NCBI GenBank assembly: GCA_002471665.1
Contig: DKQK01000009.1
Span: 1 to 64,000 of the forward strand
From: Gammaproteobacteria bacterium UBA7310
GTDB lineage: Bacteria > Pseudomonadota > Gammaproteobacteria > Pseudomonadales > Ketobacteraceae
DNA: 64,000 nt
Reading direction: 5' to 3'
In this document: one piece after another, positions 9,041 through 17,698 of the stretch
How positions within the stretch are numbered: the stretch's first letter is position 1
How the letters are laid out: each line of letters begins with the position of its first letter
Program-made: the position numbers and the translations under genes
Notes under the pieces: generated by a model
Database searches by the model: none
Told to the model about the DNA's origin: nothing
The model's input: only the letters and a program-made list of their open reading frames with translations

Positions 9041-10074
9041 TTGGGGTTAGGCAGGTATCCTGGCAGGATTCTTCGATCTGGGATCAATACGTTGAACAGC
9101 ACCCACAGGCCACACCTTATCATTTGATGGCATGGGGCAGGGCAGTGGAAAAGGCCTATGGTCATCGGTGTATTTATCTGGTGGCAGAGCAGGAAGGTAG
9201 CCTGGTGGGCGTGCTGCCATTGGTGGCGTTTTCAATCCCCCTGCTGGGCACCCAATTGTGCTCGCTGCCATTCTGCGACCTGGGTGGCATCCTCTCGGAC
9301 AATGAACAGGTGAGTGTGGCACTGCTGCAGCACTTGAAGCAGTTCATGTCGGATCAGCGGGTTAAGTCAGCCGATCTGCGCCACACCGAACATGTGGCTT
9401 CGGAGGCAGCGCAGCCGGGCGAGAAAGTCAGAATGGTATTGCCGCTGGAAGCGAGCGCCGAGCAGCAGTTCAAGCAGTTCAAATCCAAACTGCGCAGCCA
9501 GGTACGCAAGGCCGAAAAAAACGGTGTCGTTTTTCTGCAAGGCAGTAGTGAGGCCCACCGCCAGGCGTTCTATCGGGTTATGCAGGTGAATATGCATCAG
9601 TTGGGATCTCCGGTGCATTCCCGTTTGTGGTTTGATTCCGTACTGGATTGTTACGCCGGCCGGGCCAGGCTGGGCCTGGTGGAGTTCGAAGGTAAGATCG
9701 TGGGTGGCGCGATCATTCTGTTGTGCGGCAACACGGTCACCGTACCCTGGGCGTCTACATTGCCGGAATACAATAAGCTGGCTCCCAACATGTTGCTGTA
9801 TTGGGGTTTGCTGTCCATTGCCGCCGAGGGTGGATTCAAGCAATTTGACTTTGGGCGTTCCACCGTTGATGAAGGCACATACCGATTCAAAAAACAGTGG
9901 GGCGCGTGCCCCGTACCACTGCAATGGCAGGTGATGCGGGATCAGCAACTGACCACGGTTGAAAGCGGTGTGGGCGGTGGTATGCGCGATAAGGTGGCTG
10001 AGATTTGGCAGGCATTGCCGATGCCGCTGGTGAATTTTTTTGGACCCATTGTCAGGCGTTACATCAGTCTTTGA
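9037..10074 (+). CDS. FemAB family protein, XrtA/PEP-CTERM-associated
   Basis: Double-GNAT-fold protein of the FemAB type. The XrtA-locus FemAB family (TIGR03019) is a standard member of these clusters, and the start (SWQDSSIWDQYVEQHP) and C-terminal part (FDFGRSTVDEGTYRFKKQWG) agree with it. FemAB proteins move an aminoacyl group from tRNA to an amino acceptor. Here the acceptor may be an amino sugar exposed by the neighbouring deacetylase, which is inference. The start is the TTG at 9037, whose last two bases overlap the upstream stop. GGAGAG at 9025-9030 gives a good ribosome site and no better ATG is near. 345 residues. Confidence 0.9.
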   Translation: MIGVRQVSWQDSSIWDQYVEQHPQATPYHLMAWGRAVEKAYGHRCIYLVAEQEGSLVGVLPLVAFSIPLLGTQLCSLPFCDLGGILSDNEQVSVALLQHLKQFMSDQRVKSADLRHTEHVASEAAQPGEKVRMVLPLEASAEQQFKQFKSKLRSQVRKAEKNGVVFLQGSSEAHRQAFYRVMQVNMHQLGSPVHSRLWFDSVLDCYAGRARLGLVEFEGKIVGGAIILLCGNTVTVPWASTLPEYNKLAPNMLLYWGLLSIAAEGGFKQFDFGRSTVDEGTYRFKKQWGACPVPLQWQVMRDQQLTTVESGVGGGMRDKVAEIWQALPMPLVNFFGPIVRRYISL

Positions 10075-10092
10075 AGGTATAGGTAATTCGAT

Positions 10093-11979
10093 ATGTGTGG
10101 TATAGCAGGCTTTACACGTTTCTCTTCGTCCTATGGTGACGAAGGGCTGTTGAAGCGAATGGGGCAGGTTATGCTGTACCGCGGGCCCGATGCCGGTGGG
10201 GAGTACCTGGATGCCGGCGTGGGCTTGTGTCATCGACGGCTAAGTATCATTGATTTGTCCGCTGCCGGCAATCAACCCATGTATGGGAAGGGCGGTGAGC
10301 TGGTTATTGTCTTCAATGGGGAAATCTATAATTTTCAGACATTGCGCGCCGAATTGATGGCGCAAGGCTACCAGTTCACCTCGCAGACGGACACCGAAGT
10401 GTTACTGGCACTCTACCAGCGTGATGGCGAAAATCTGGTTAAAAAGATCAATGGTATGTTTGCCTTTGCTATCTGGGATCAGCGGGCACAGAAATTGTTT
10501 ATGGCCCGCGACCGGCTGGGTAAAAAACCACTGTACTATTACCCCTGCGACAATGGTGTGGTGTTTGGTTCGGAGTTGAAGTGTCTGTTGGAAGCGCCGG
10601 ATATTCCGCGCAAGATCCGGGCGGACGCGGTTGCGGATTTTTTTGCCTACCAATATATCCCCGATCCCAAAACCATATTTCAGGGTATTTATAAGCTGGA
10701 GCCGGGCTATACCCTGACAGTGACCCGGGAGGGAGTTGAGAAACGACAGTATTGGGATCTCAATTTCCGGCAGCAGGTAACACAAGCGGAAGATACCGTT
10801 GCGGATGAACTGCTCAGCCGGGTGCGTGCCGCCGTAAAGCAGAGGATGATCAGTGATGTGCCCCTGGGAGCGTTTCTGAGTGGTGGAGTGGATTCCAGTG
10901 GCGTTGTTGCACTGATGGCGGAGTGCAGTGACAAACCGGTCACCACCTGCTCCATCGGCTTTGATTCCAAAGAGTATGATGAAGTTGACTTCGCCCGGGA
11001 GATTGCGCACCAGGTTCAGGCCGATCACCACGAGTTTACCGTCAAGGAAAATGTGGTGGACAACCTGGAAAAAATAGCCGCCTATTTTGATGAGCCGTTT
11101 GCCGATCCCTCTCTGGTGCCCACCTACTTTGTATCGCAGCTGGCGCGCAAACAGGTGACAGTGGCCATTGCCGGTGACGGAGGCGATGAGAACTTTGCCG
11201 GTTACAGCAAGTACGCGGTGGATGCGGTGGAGCATCGGTTGCGCAGCAAGGTGCCGCGTATGGTTCGCAAGCACATCCTACCGCTTTTGGCGGGTATGCT
11301 GGCGGGGCGGGGAGGCACCCTGTTGAGAAAGGCCCATACACTGCTGTCTTCGCTTGCCCATGAGCCCGGCTATGCCTTTTTCCTCTCCAACTCCACGTTT
11401 CGACCGCAGCTCTGGGATAGATTGGTAAGGGATGATTTTCTCCACCAACTGAACGGCTACCATGCCTCGGATGTGACGGTGAGTGTATTCAATCAGGCCC
11501 CGGCGGATGATCACCTGTCCCGGGTTCTGTATACGGATTTTAAAACCTATCTGCCCGGCGATATACTGGTTAAAGTGGATCGCATGAGTATGGCCAATTC
11601 ACTTGAGGTGCGGGCACCGCTGCTGGATTATGAGTTGGTGGAATACGCGGCCACCATTCCGGGGGAGCTGAAACTGAAGCAGGGCGATAAGAAGTATATT
11701 CTCAAGAAAGCGTTTTCCCGGCTGATTGACCCGGACAAACTGAAGCGCAAAAAAATGGGATTTTCCGTGCCTCTGGGCGAGTGGTTGCGGCATGAAATCA
11801 AGCCCCTGGCGGAGCAGTTACTGTTTCAGTCTGAAACAGGCCTGTGTGACTATTTCAAAATGGATCAGGTCAGGCTGCTGTGGGATGAGCATCAGTCCCA
11901 TAAACAGGACTATGCTGATGAACTGTGGAATATGGTGATGTTCCAGTTGTGGTTTAATCGGTACGCAACCGGGAATTAA
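10093..11979 (+). CDS. Asparagine-synthase-like amidotransferase, XrtA-associated
   Basis: Class II glutamine amidotransferase joined to an AsnB-type ATP-pyrophosphatase domain, 628 residues. Cys2 follows the initiator Met (MCGIAGF) as the glutaminase nucleophile. RGPDAGG, FNGEIYN and DTEVLL are in the glutaminase domain, and the P-loop SGGVDSS starts the synthetase domain near residue 262. XrtA loci commonly contain such a protein (TIGR03108), thought to amidate a carboxylate on the polymer, for example a uronic acid, rather than to make free asparagine. It sits between the FemAB gene and a GT4 with only short gaps, so it is likely one operon. Confidence 0.92.
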   Translation: MCGIAGFTRFSSSYGDEGLLKRMGQVMLYRGPDAGGEYLDAGVGLCHRRLSIIDLSAAGNQPMYGKGGELVIVFNGEIYNFQTLRAELMAQGYQFTSQTDTEVLLALYQRDGENLVKKINGMFAFAIWDQRAQKLFMARDRLGKKPLYYYPCDNGVVFGSELKCLLEAPDIPRKIRADAVADFFAYQYIPDPKTIFQGIYKLEPGYTLTVTREGVEKRQYWDLNFRQQVTQAEDTVADELLSRVRAAVKQRMISDVPLGAFLSGGVDSSGVVALMAECSDKPVTTCSIGFDSKEYDEVDFAREIAHQVQADHHEFTVKENVVDNLEKIAAYFDEPFADPSLVPTYFVSQLARKQVTVAIAGDGGDENFAGYSKYAVDAVEHRLRSKVPRMVRKHILPLLAGMLAGRGGTLLRKAHTLLSSLAHEPGYAFFLSNSTFRPQLWDRLVRDDFLHQLNGYHASDVTVSVFNQAPADDHLSRVLYTDFKTYLPGDILVKVDRMSMANSLEVRAPLLDYELVEYAATIPGELKLKQGDKKYILKKAFSRLIDPDKLKRKKMGFSVPLGEWLRHEIKPLAEQLLFQSETGLCDYFKMDQVRLLWDEHQSHKQDYADELWNMVMFQLWFNRYATGN

Positions 11980-11982
11980 TAC

Positions 11983-13083
11983 ATGGCACAACAGCATATC
12001 TTGCACATAACCTACGATATGAACATCGGCGGTACGGAACAGGTGATCAAAAACCTGGTGCTGGGGCTGGATCCGACGCGCTATCGATCATCGGTGCTCT
12101 GTATTGATGGCACCATCGGGCCGTGGGGTAAAGAGCTGGAGCAGGCCGGCATCAGGCACTATTGCCTTCACCGCAAGCCCGGCTTTGATCTGGACCTGAT
12201 CCGCCACATCCGCCGGCTTATCGTCAGTGAAGGCGTTGATATTGTTCATGCCCACCAATATACGCCTTTTACCTACGGCTGGTTTGGCTCGGTGTGCACC
12301 GGCAAACCGGTGATTTTTACCGAGCACGGCCGCTTCTATCCTGATGTGAGCAGCCTGAAGCGAAAGCTGGTAAATCCGTTGTTGCAGTTAAGAACGGCGG
12401 CCATTACCAGCATTTCCGCCGCCACCAGGCAGGCCCTGGTGAACTACGAGAACTTTGACGCTGGGCGTATTGAGGTGATCTATAACGGCATTGCAGACAG
12501 CGCCTGCCCTGCAGATGCCGAACTTGCCGAGGAGCTGGGGTTAAAACCGGGGCAGGTGGTATTTGGTACGATTTCCCGTCTTGATCCCATCAAGAATCAA
12601 GCCATGATGATCAGGGCCTTTGCCCGCTGCCTGCAAGGCAATCGTCATCTTCGACTGTTACTGGTGGGCGACGGCCCGGATCGCCCCATGCTGGAAAAAC
12701 TGGTGGCCGAACTGGAACTCACAGAGTTCGTTTTGTTCACCGGGTTTCAACCAAAGCCGCAGAAGTATCTGGCGCTGATGGATGTCTTTCTCTTGCCCTC
12801 GTTGAGTGAAGGCACCTCAATGACGCTGCTGGAGGCCATGTGCTTTGCCAAGCCGTCGCTGGCGACCGCAGTGGGGGGGACTCCGGAAATCATCACCGAT
12901 GGCGTATCCGGGTTGCTGACCCCCAATAATGATGAGGATGCATTGTGTGAGGCAATGCTGACCTTGGCCCGGGCACCCGAGTTGCGGAAGCAAATGGGCC
13001 GGGAAGCCCGCTCCACCTATGAGACCCGGTTTACTGTGCGGGCCATGTCCGCCCAGTATGAGGCCTTATATGATGGCCTTTGA
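11983..13083 (+). CDS. GT4 family glycosyltransferase
   Basis: GT-B glycosyltransferase, 366 residues. The N-terminal IGGTEQVIKNLVLGL is the acceptor-domain glycine loop of GT4 enzymes. FGTISRLDPIKN near residue 200 starts the donor domain, and LPSLSEGTSMTLLEAM carries the paired Glu residues that bind the nucleotide sugar. It starts three bases after the amidotransferase stop. A 13-bp perfect inverted repeat runs across its stop codon. It is a candidate for the second sugar transferase family of XrtA loci, but I cannot confirm the subfamily by eye. Confidence 0.9.
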   Translation: MAQQHILHITYDMNIGGTEQVIKNLVLGLDPTRYRSSVLCIDGTIGPWGKELEQAGIRHYCLHRKPGFDLDLIRHIRRLIVSEGVDIVHAHQYTPFTYGWFGSVCTGKPVIFTEHGRFYPDVSSLKRKLVNPLLQLRTAAITSISAATRQALVNYENFDAGRIEVIYNGIADSACPADAELAEELGLKPGQVVFGTISRLDPIKNQAMMIRAFARCLQGNRHLRLLLVGDGPDRPMLEKLVAELELTEFVLFTGFQPKPQKYLALMDVFLLPSLSEGTSMTLLEAMCFAKPSLATAVGGTPEIITDGVSGLLTPNNDEDALCEAMLTLARAPELRKQMGREARSTYETRFTVRAMSAQYEALYDGL

Positions 13084-13109
13084 CGGCTCACAGCATGCCG
13101 TCAAAGGCC
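13075..13109 (+). terminator. Hairpin across the end of the GT4 gene
   Basis: Perfect 13-bp stem: 13075-13087 (GGCCTTTGACGGC) pairs with 13097-13109 around a 9-base loop. The stop codon TGA at 13081-13083 is inside the left arm. No T-run follows, so it is not a textbook intrinsic terminator. It may instead protect the 3' end or assist Rho-dependent stopping. It marks the end of the 6921-13083 gene run. Confidence 0.6.
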
Positions 13110-13157
13110 CGCACCGGATAATTGCATATATCCTGCTCAATACTGAATGGTCTTCAG

Positions 13158-13179
13158 TCGATGTGAACTCGATGTGAAA
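13158..13179. repeat. 11-bp tandem direct repeat upstream of the PEP-CTERM gene
   Basis: TCGATGTGAAC at 13158-13168 is followed at once by TCGATGTGAAA at 13169-13179 (10 of 11 bases identical). The pair lies about 175 bases before the PEP-CTERM start in otherwise AT-rich non-coding DNA. An 11-bp period puts both copies on the same DNA face, as for an activator or repressor site. The regulator is unknown. Confidence 0.5.
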
Positions 13180-13354
13180 AAGTAACACTGAATATATTTA
13201 ACTTTTTTGCAGTTTGACGTTAACGTGATGGGCGTATGCGTATACTATAAAGCATTATTTCACGTAAGAATCCAAGCCCGTGTTGTAGCATGGAAGCAAA
13301 TTATCCGCTTATAAAATTATTAGAAGGCTGGGGTATCCGGTCAAGGGGTTGTCT

Positions 13355-14008
13355 GTGTTGAAAGCACTTTTTGCCCACAGCAGGCGTTGGTCCTGTCTGG
13401 GGGTTTCGTTTCTGTTTTCTGTGTTGATCGCCGGTAATGCACAGGCTTTGCTGGTGTCGATGGATTCCAGTGAATTCGGCTCAGATACCATTACTTATGA
13501 CACCGATACCGGATTGGAATGGTTGGATCCGGTGCTGGGTATGGGCAACGGAAGCTGCTGCTTCAGCTATAACGAGGTGCAGGCGGAATTTGTCAGTGGC
13601 GGACTCTATGAAGGGTTCCGTTTTGCTACCGCATCGGAACTGGAGACCCTGTTCTTTGACTCAGCCGGTATTGCATTGGGTAGCCCCGGAGCAAGCCAGG
13701 CAATTGCTGATCTGATCGGTCTGGTGGGGGATACCTTCAATACGCCCATTTTTTTCGCGGCGTCGGGATACTATGACACCGGGGTTTCCGGCCAGGTGGG
13801 TTTGGCCTCTCTGGAAGTGAATTTCCTGGGTAGCTGGGGTAATGGAAAAGCCTATGTGGGCTTGTCCTCCGATTCGCCTGATCTCAACGGCGGCCCGTTC
13901 GGCAGCTGGTTGGTGCGGGATGCGGTGGCGGTCAGTGAGCCTGCAACCCTGCTGTTTATCTTCATGGCCGGCTTGGCGGTTGTGTTACGGCGTCGCCCCC
14001 GTATCTGA
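13355..14008 (+). CDS. PEP-CTERM sorting-domain protein, exported
   Basis: Putative XrtA substrate of about 217 residues. An N-terminal signal peptide (basic HSRRW, hydrophobic core, cleavage near NAQA-LL) precedes a small domain with DTGLEWLDPVLGM and FRFATASELETLF, seen in many PEP-CTERM proteins. The C-terminus has SEPATLLFIF, a hydrophobic helix and RRRPRI, which is the PEP-CTERM tripartite signal with SEP in place of PEP. The GTG at 13355 is chosen because AAGGGG lies six bases before it; the in-frame TTG at 13349 leaves no room for a ribosome site. A Cys-Cys pair (GSCCFS) is present. It is the only PEP-CTERM protein I find in the window. Confidence 0.88.
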   Translation: MLKALFAHSRRWSCLGVSFLFSVLIAGNAQALLVSMDSSEFGSDTITYDTDTGLEWLDPVLGMGNGSCCFSYNEVQAEFVSGGLYEGFRFATASELETLFFDSAGIALGSPGASQAIADLIGLVGDTFNTPIFFAASGYYDTGVSGQVGLASLEVNFLGSWGNGKAYVGLSSDSPDLNGGPFGSWLVRDAVAVSEPATLLFIFMAGLAVVLRRRPRI

Positions 14009-14028
14009 GCGCCATTGATTTTCGCTGA

Positions 14029-14055
14029 GTGCAGCGCCCGGCCAAGGGGCTGCAC
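14029..14055 (+). terminator. Possible terminator hairpin after the PEP-CTERM gene
   Basis: GTGCAGC at 14029-14035 pairs with GCTGCAC at 14049-14055 around a GC-rich 13-base loop. It lies 20 bases beyond the PEP-CTERM stop and has no T-tract. It is weak evidence for a separate transcript end before the next glycosyltransferase. Confidence 0.35.
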
Positions 14056-14171
14056 CCAGCTTCAGCACCCAATCATTGGGAGGCTTTATGCTCGCAACTT
14101 GTTGACAGAGTTGCTATATTATGGCGCCAATAAGGCCATTTTCTTTCAAGTTGTTCTCATCCCTGACCCTT

Positions 14172-15371
14172 ATGAAGAAGCCCAAGATTCTAGCGATTAC
14201 CAGTGAACTGCCTTGGCCGCTCAATACTGGTGGACACCTTCGCACCTGCTTTCTGCTGAAAGCCATCGCAGGGCAATTTGATCTGACCCTGGTGGTGCCG
14301 ATCGGCGGCGGCGACGAGGAGGGGGTACAGGCGCTTTCCGGTTTTGGCATTAAAATGGAGGGGGTGGAGGTGTCGCCCCGTTCACCCCTGGGGGAGGCAA
14401 AACGCGCTCTGCTGGCCGCCGTTCGATCCGAACCCTACGTCATGTTCCATCGGCATAATCGTAAGGAAGTCCGTGGGCGGTTGGCACAGCTGCTGCGGTC
14501 GGAACACTTTGATGCAGTGTATATCGACCATTTGGACCCTTACGTATTCCGCGATCTGTTTCCCGCTCACCCTATTATTGTGGATGTACACAACGTCTAT
14601 TCATTGCTTGCGGAAAGGGTGGCCCGAGAGCACAGTGGGCCGCGTCAATGGTACTTGTTGCGAGAAGCCCGGTTGCTGGCCGGTATTGAGCGCAAAATAG
14701 CGGCGGATGCGACTGCATTGACGGCCGTATCCCAGGAAGAGCAAGAGGACTTTTCCCGTCTGGGCAATGACAATGTGCATCTTGTGGCCAATGGGGTGGA
14801 CTGCTCTCACTATTTCACCTTGCCAGTGGGGCGCACTGTGCAACCGCCGGTATTGCTGTATATAGGTGCCCTATCCTGGCAACCCAATGCTCAGGCGGCC
14901 AAGTTTCTTGCTCACCACGTGATTGGTAAGGTGCGGGAGAAATACCCGGATGCGTTGTTGCGTGTGGTGGGGCGCAGCCCTGATCGGTCGGTGATGGAAC
15001 TTGCGCAAATACCCGGTGTGGAAGTACACGCGGATGTGCCCGATATCGGGGTATACCTGGAGCAAGCTTCCCTGCTAACGGTCGCCCTGGATTCCGGTGG
15101 CGGCACCCGTTTGAAAATATTGGAGGCCTTCGCGGCCGGATTGCCCGTGGTCAGCACGGCCACCGGTTGTGAAGGAATTGATTGTGAGCATGAGCGTCAT
15201 TTGTTGATTGCCTCCCGCGATGAATTTCCGGCGGCTATTGACCGGATGCTGAGTGCGCCGCAGCAGGCACAGGCAATGGCGGAAAACGGCAGGCGCCTGG
15301 TAGAGCAAAAATACGATTGGGGTGCGCAGGGCTCACGGGCCTGCAAGGCCATTGAATCCGTTCTGACATAA
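14172..15371 (+). CDS. GT4 family glycosyltransferase
   Basis: GT-B glycosyltransferase of about 399 residues. It starts KILAITSELPWPLNTGGHLRT, has the inter-domain region DVHNVYSLLAERVA, the donor-domain motif LLYIGALSWQPNAQAAKFL, and GGGTRLKILEAFAAGLPVVS near the C-terminus. The ATG at 14172 begins where family similarity begins; an in-frame ATG at 14121 would add 17 residues with no clear match. It is organised like the XrtA sugar transferase at 2766-3980 (GG-x-R near the start, GVEI-type donor loop) and may be its paralogue. Confidence 0.9.
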   Translation: MKKPKILAITSELPWPLNTGGHLRTCFLLKAIAGQFDLTLVVPIGGGDEEGVQALSGFGIKMEGVEVSPRSPLGEAKRALLAAVRSEPYVMFHRHNRKEVRGRLAQLLRSEHFDAVYIDHLDPYVFRDLFPAHPIIVDVHNVYSLLAERVAREHSGPRQWYLLREARLLAGIERKIAADATALTAVSQEEQEDFSRLGNDNVHLVANGVDCSHYFTLPVGRTVQPPVLLYIGALSWQPNAQAAKFLAHHVIGKVREKYPDALLRVVGRSPDRSVMELAQIPGVEVHADVPDIGVYLEQASLLTVALDSGGGTRLKILEAFAAGLPVVSTATGCEGIDCEHERHLLIASRDEFPAAIDRMLSAPQQAQAMAENGRRLVEQKYDWGAQGSRACKAIESVLT

Positions 15372-15383
15372 GTTTGAGGGTAT

Positions 15384-16508
15384 ATGCGGGAAGCAAAAGA
15401 GATTACTTTGGTGCTGGCGTCCAATGACAAACGCTCCCGCAATCTGGAGCAGGCCCTGCGCGAGCGCGTTGGGAATCTGATCACCATTGACTATGATCCG
15501 GTTGCACCTCACTACAAGTACCTGGCCGCGTTGTTGTCCTATCATCCCGACCGGGCTGTCTGGTGGACGCGATATCAATGGCATCCGATTATCCAGGCCG
15601 GGCGTCGCGCCAATATCGTGTCCCGGCTTAAGTCGCTGGCGCTACCCTTTGATGCGTTGCTGATGTGGGGTAGCTGGACCCATCCCCTAAAAGGCTCCCC
15701 CTTTTCAGACAAGCCTTTCTATTATTACATTGATCAGAGTTGCAACAAGCGCCTGGATCCCTTCGATCCCGTGGATGCCCCGGGTTTGACCAAACCCCGC
15801 CTGGCGTTTAATCAGGCGCAGGGTGTCAGTTATCGCGATGCGAAACGGGTGTTTTGCATGTCTCAATGGACGCGGGAGCAAACCCTGGACAGTCACGATA
15901 TTGAAGACGACAAGGCGGTTGCCGTCGGTTGGGGGCCGATCGGGATCAATTTGCTGGAGGAAGATTTGAGTGCCCAGCGTGCAGACAAGATTGTGCTGTT
16001 CGTGGGGAATGAATTCCTGCGCAAGGGTATGGATTATCTGCGGGAAGCCATACCCATGGTGGTGGATCAGGTGCCGGATGCCCGATTTATCGTTGTGGGT
16101 GAGAATGCGGATCATTATGAATTGGAAGGGCACCCCAACCTGGAGTTAACCGGGTTGATCTCGGACGTGGAGGCGCTGAAAAATCTGTACAGGACGGCGT
16201 CCGTATTTGTACTGCCCCATCGTTTTGAGCGGGCAGGTCATGTCATCATTGAAGCAATGACAGCAGGTCTGCCTATCGTAACCTCCAATCAGGGCGGCCC
16301 GCCGGAGGTGGTAAAAGAGGGGGTCAATGGATTTGTCATGGAGATTGGTGATGTCAATAAGTTGGCGGAATCCCTGATCACGCTACTGCAGAATCCGGAC
16401 CTTGTTCGCGCCTTTGGCGAAAGCAGTAAACAGATCGCCGCTGACGGATATTTATGGGGTAATATTGCCGACAAAATGCTGGACTGTATTGTGGGTGATC
16501 TCCATTAA
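15384..16508 (+). CDS. GT4 family glycosyltransferase
   Basis: 374-residue GT-B enzyme. The N-terminal half is unusual for GT4, lacking a clear GG acceptor loop and containing an aromatic segment (WWTRYQWHP) and YYYIDQSCN. The C-terminal half is typical: LFVGNEFLRKGMDYL, a donor region VLPHRFERAGHVIIEAMTAGLPIV, and a following GGPPEVV loop. It lies 12 bases after the previous GT4 and is probably in the same transcript. Sugar specificity unknown. Confidence 0.88.
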   Translation: MREAKEITLVLASNDKRSRNLEQALRERVGNLITIDYDPVAPHYKYLAALLSYHPDRAVWWTRYQWHPIIQAGRRANIVSRLKSLALPFDALLMWGSWTHPLKGSPFSDKPFYYYIDQSCNKRLDPFDPVDAPGLTKPRLAFNQAQGVSYRDAKRVFCMSQWTREQTLDSHDIEDDKAVAVGWGPIGINLLEEDLSAQRADKIVLFVGNEFLRKGMDYLREAIPMVVDQVPDARFIVVGENADHYELEGHPNLELTGLISDVEALKNLYRTASVFVLPHRFERAGHVIIEAMTAGLPIVTSNQGGPPEVVKEGVNGFVMEIGDVNKLAESLITLLQNPDLVRAFGESSKQIAADGYLWGNIADKMLDCIVGDLH

Positions 16509-16736
16509 CCTTATTTGAGAAGGGGCGGGGCGCGGTGGTCCACTCGGGCAGGTAAGAGTAAACTGTACTCCGTTTTGATTTTGGTATGGATACTATTGGA
16601 CACCAACCTACACGGATTTTTACCAAATTCAGGTGATTAGGTGCGGGATAACAACAGTAGAATGGAGCCTGCTGAGAATCCGGCACCGGCCTGCCACAAC
16701 AAGTGTCTCAAGCGACTATCCACAAATCTGATTTAG

Positions 16737-17675
16737 ATGGTTTATACAATGCAGGATACAAACTGTGATCTGGTAAGTGTGGTGATTCCCGTCTATAACG
16801 CCGAGCGATATCTGCAGCAGACACTGGACAGCGTTTTTCGGCAGACGTACCGGAACATTGAAGTGGTTGCCGTGGATGACGGCTCCACCGACCAGTCGCT
16901 GCAGATACTGGAATCCTATGGCGATCAACTGAAGCTGGTAAAGCAACCCAACAAAGGGGCGGCCGCCGCCAGGAACCTGGGTGCCCGGGTGGCGACGGGT
17001 AAGTGGATCGCATTTCTGGATTCAGATGATATCTGGGCCGCCGATAAAACCCGGCAACAACTGGAAGATTGCGCGCAGTATCTGTGGTCGTACAGCGATA
17101 CCGAGTTCTATGGTGGTGTTAACAACGGCAAAAAAGACAGCGACTTCTCACCCAAGTCCGAGGGCAACATTCTACAGGAACTCATCCAGTGCAATTTTAT
17201 CGGCACCTCCAGCGTCATCATTGATCGCGAGATGTTCCTGGGGTTTGGTGGTTTCGACGAATCCCTGGATTCCATTGAAGACTGGGAGCTGTGGATGCGC
17301 ATAGCGGCGCAGCATAAGGCGGGATATTGCAAAAAGGCCCTGGTGCAGTACCGCATCCACCCAGCATCCATGTCACGCAGTACGCGCCGGACGTTGCCCA
17401 GTCACATGGTGGTGATTGACCGCGTGTTTGGTGCCGGAGGGCCAGCGGCCCACCTGGCGGGGTTGCTGAACCAGACCAAAGCCAATTCCTATGGCATTTG
17501 CTCCGATATTGCAGAGGAGGAAGGAGACCAGTCCTTTTCCGTCTATTGTGCGTTGATGGCGTTGCGCCACGAACCACTGCAGATAGCCCGTTACAAGGCC
17601 ATGATCAAGTCCATACTGAAATACTTGATGGCATTTTCCAGGCCCAAAAGGCCCAACCCTTCATTGCATGATTAA
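16737..17675 (+). CDS. GT2 family glycosyltransferase
   Basis: GT-A inverting glycosyltransferase of 312 residues. VVIPVYNAERYLQQTLDSVF opens the fold. VDDGSTD binds the nucleotide, FLDSDD is the metal-binding DxD equivalent near residue 97, and EDWELWMR holds the general-base region. An ATG four codons downstream (16749) is an equally good start. A 228-base gap with no gene precedes it, so it may have its own promoter. It is followed by the flippase, so it probably acts in repeat-unit assembly. Confidence 0.9.
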   Translation: MVYTMQDTNCDLVSVVIPVYNAERYLQQTLDSVFRQTYRNIEVVAVDDGSTDQSLQILESYGDQLKLVKQPNKGAAAARNLGARVATGKWIAFLDSDDIWAADKTRQQLEDCAQYLWSYSDTEFYGGVNNGKKDSDFSPKSEGNILQELIQCNFIGTSSVIIDREMFLGFGGFDESLDSIEDWELWMRIAAQHKAGYCKKALVQYRIHPASMSRSTRRTLPSHMVVIDRVFGAGGPAAHLAGLLNQTKANSYGICSDIAEEEGDQSFSVYCALMALRHEPLQIARYKAMIKSILKYLMAFSRPKRPNPSLHD

Positions 17676-17698
17676 GCTGTAAGGTTGAACGTATCTGA

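Noticed and set aside
10402..11274. 290-codon minus-strand frame opposite the amidotransferase
   Set aside because: Composition is of a shadow frame and the + strand gene has full AsnB motifs.
13214..13246. TTGACG and TATACT as a sigma-70 promoter before the PEP-CTERM gene
   Set aside because: The spacer is 21 bases, well above the accepted 15 to 19, so I do not call it.
13084..13354. Sigma-54 promoter before the PEP-CTERM gene
   Set aside because: TTGCA occurs, but no GG is at the required distance upstream; no match to TGGCAC-N5-TTGCW.
16509..16736. Hidden small gene in the gap before the GT2 gene
   Set aside because: No frame with a ribosome site and protein-like composition was seen.
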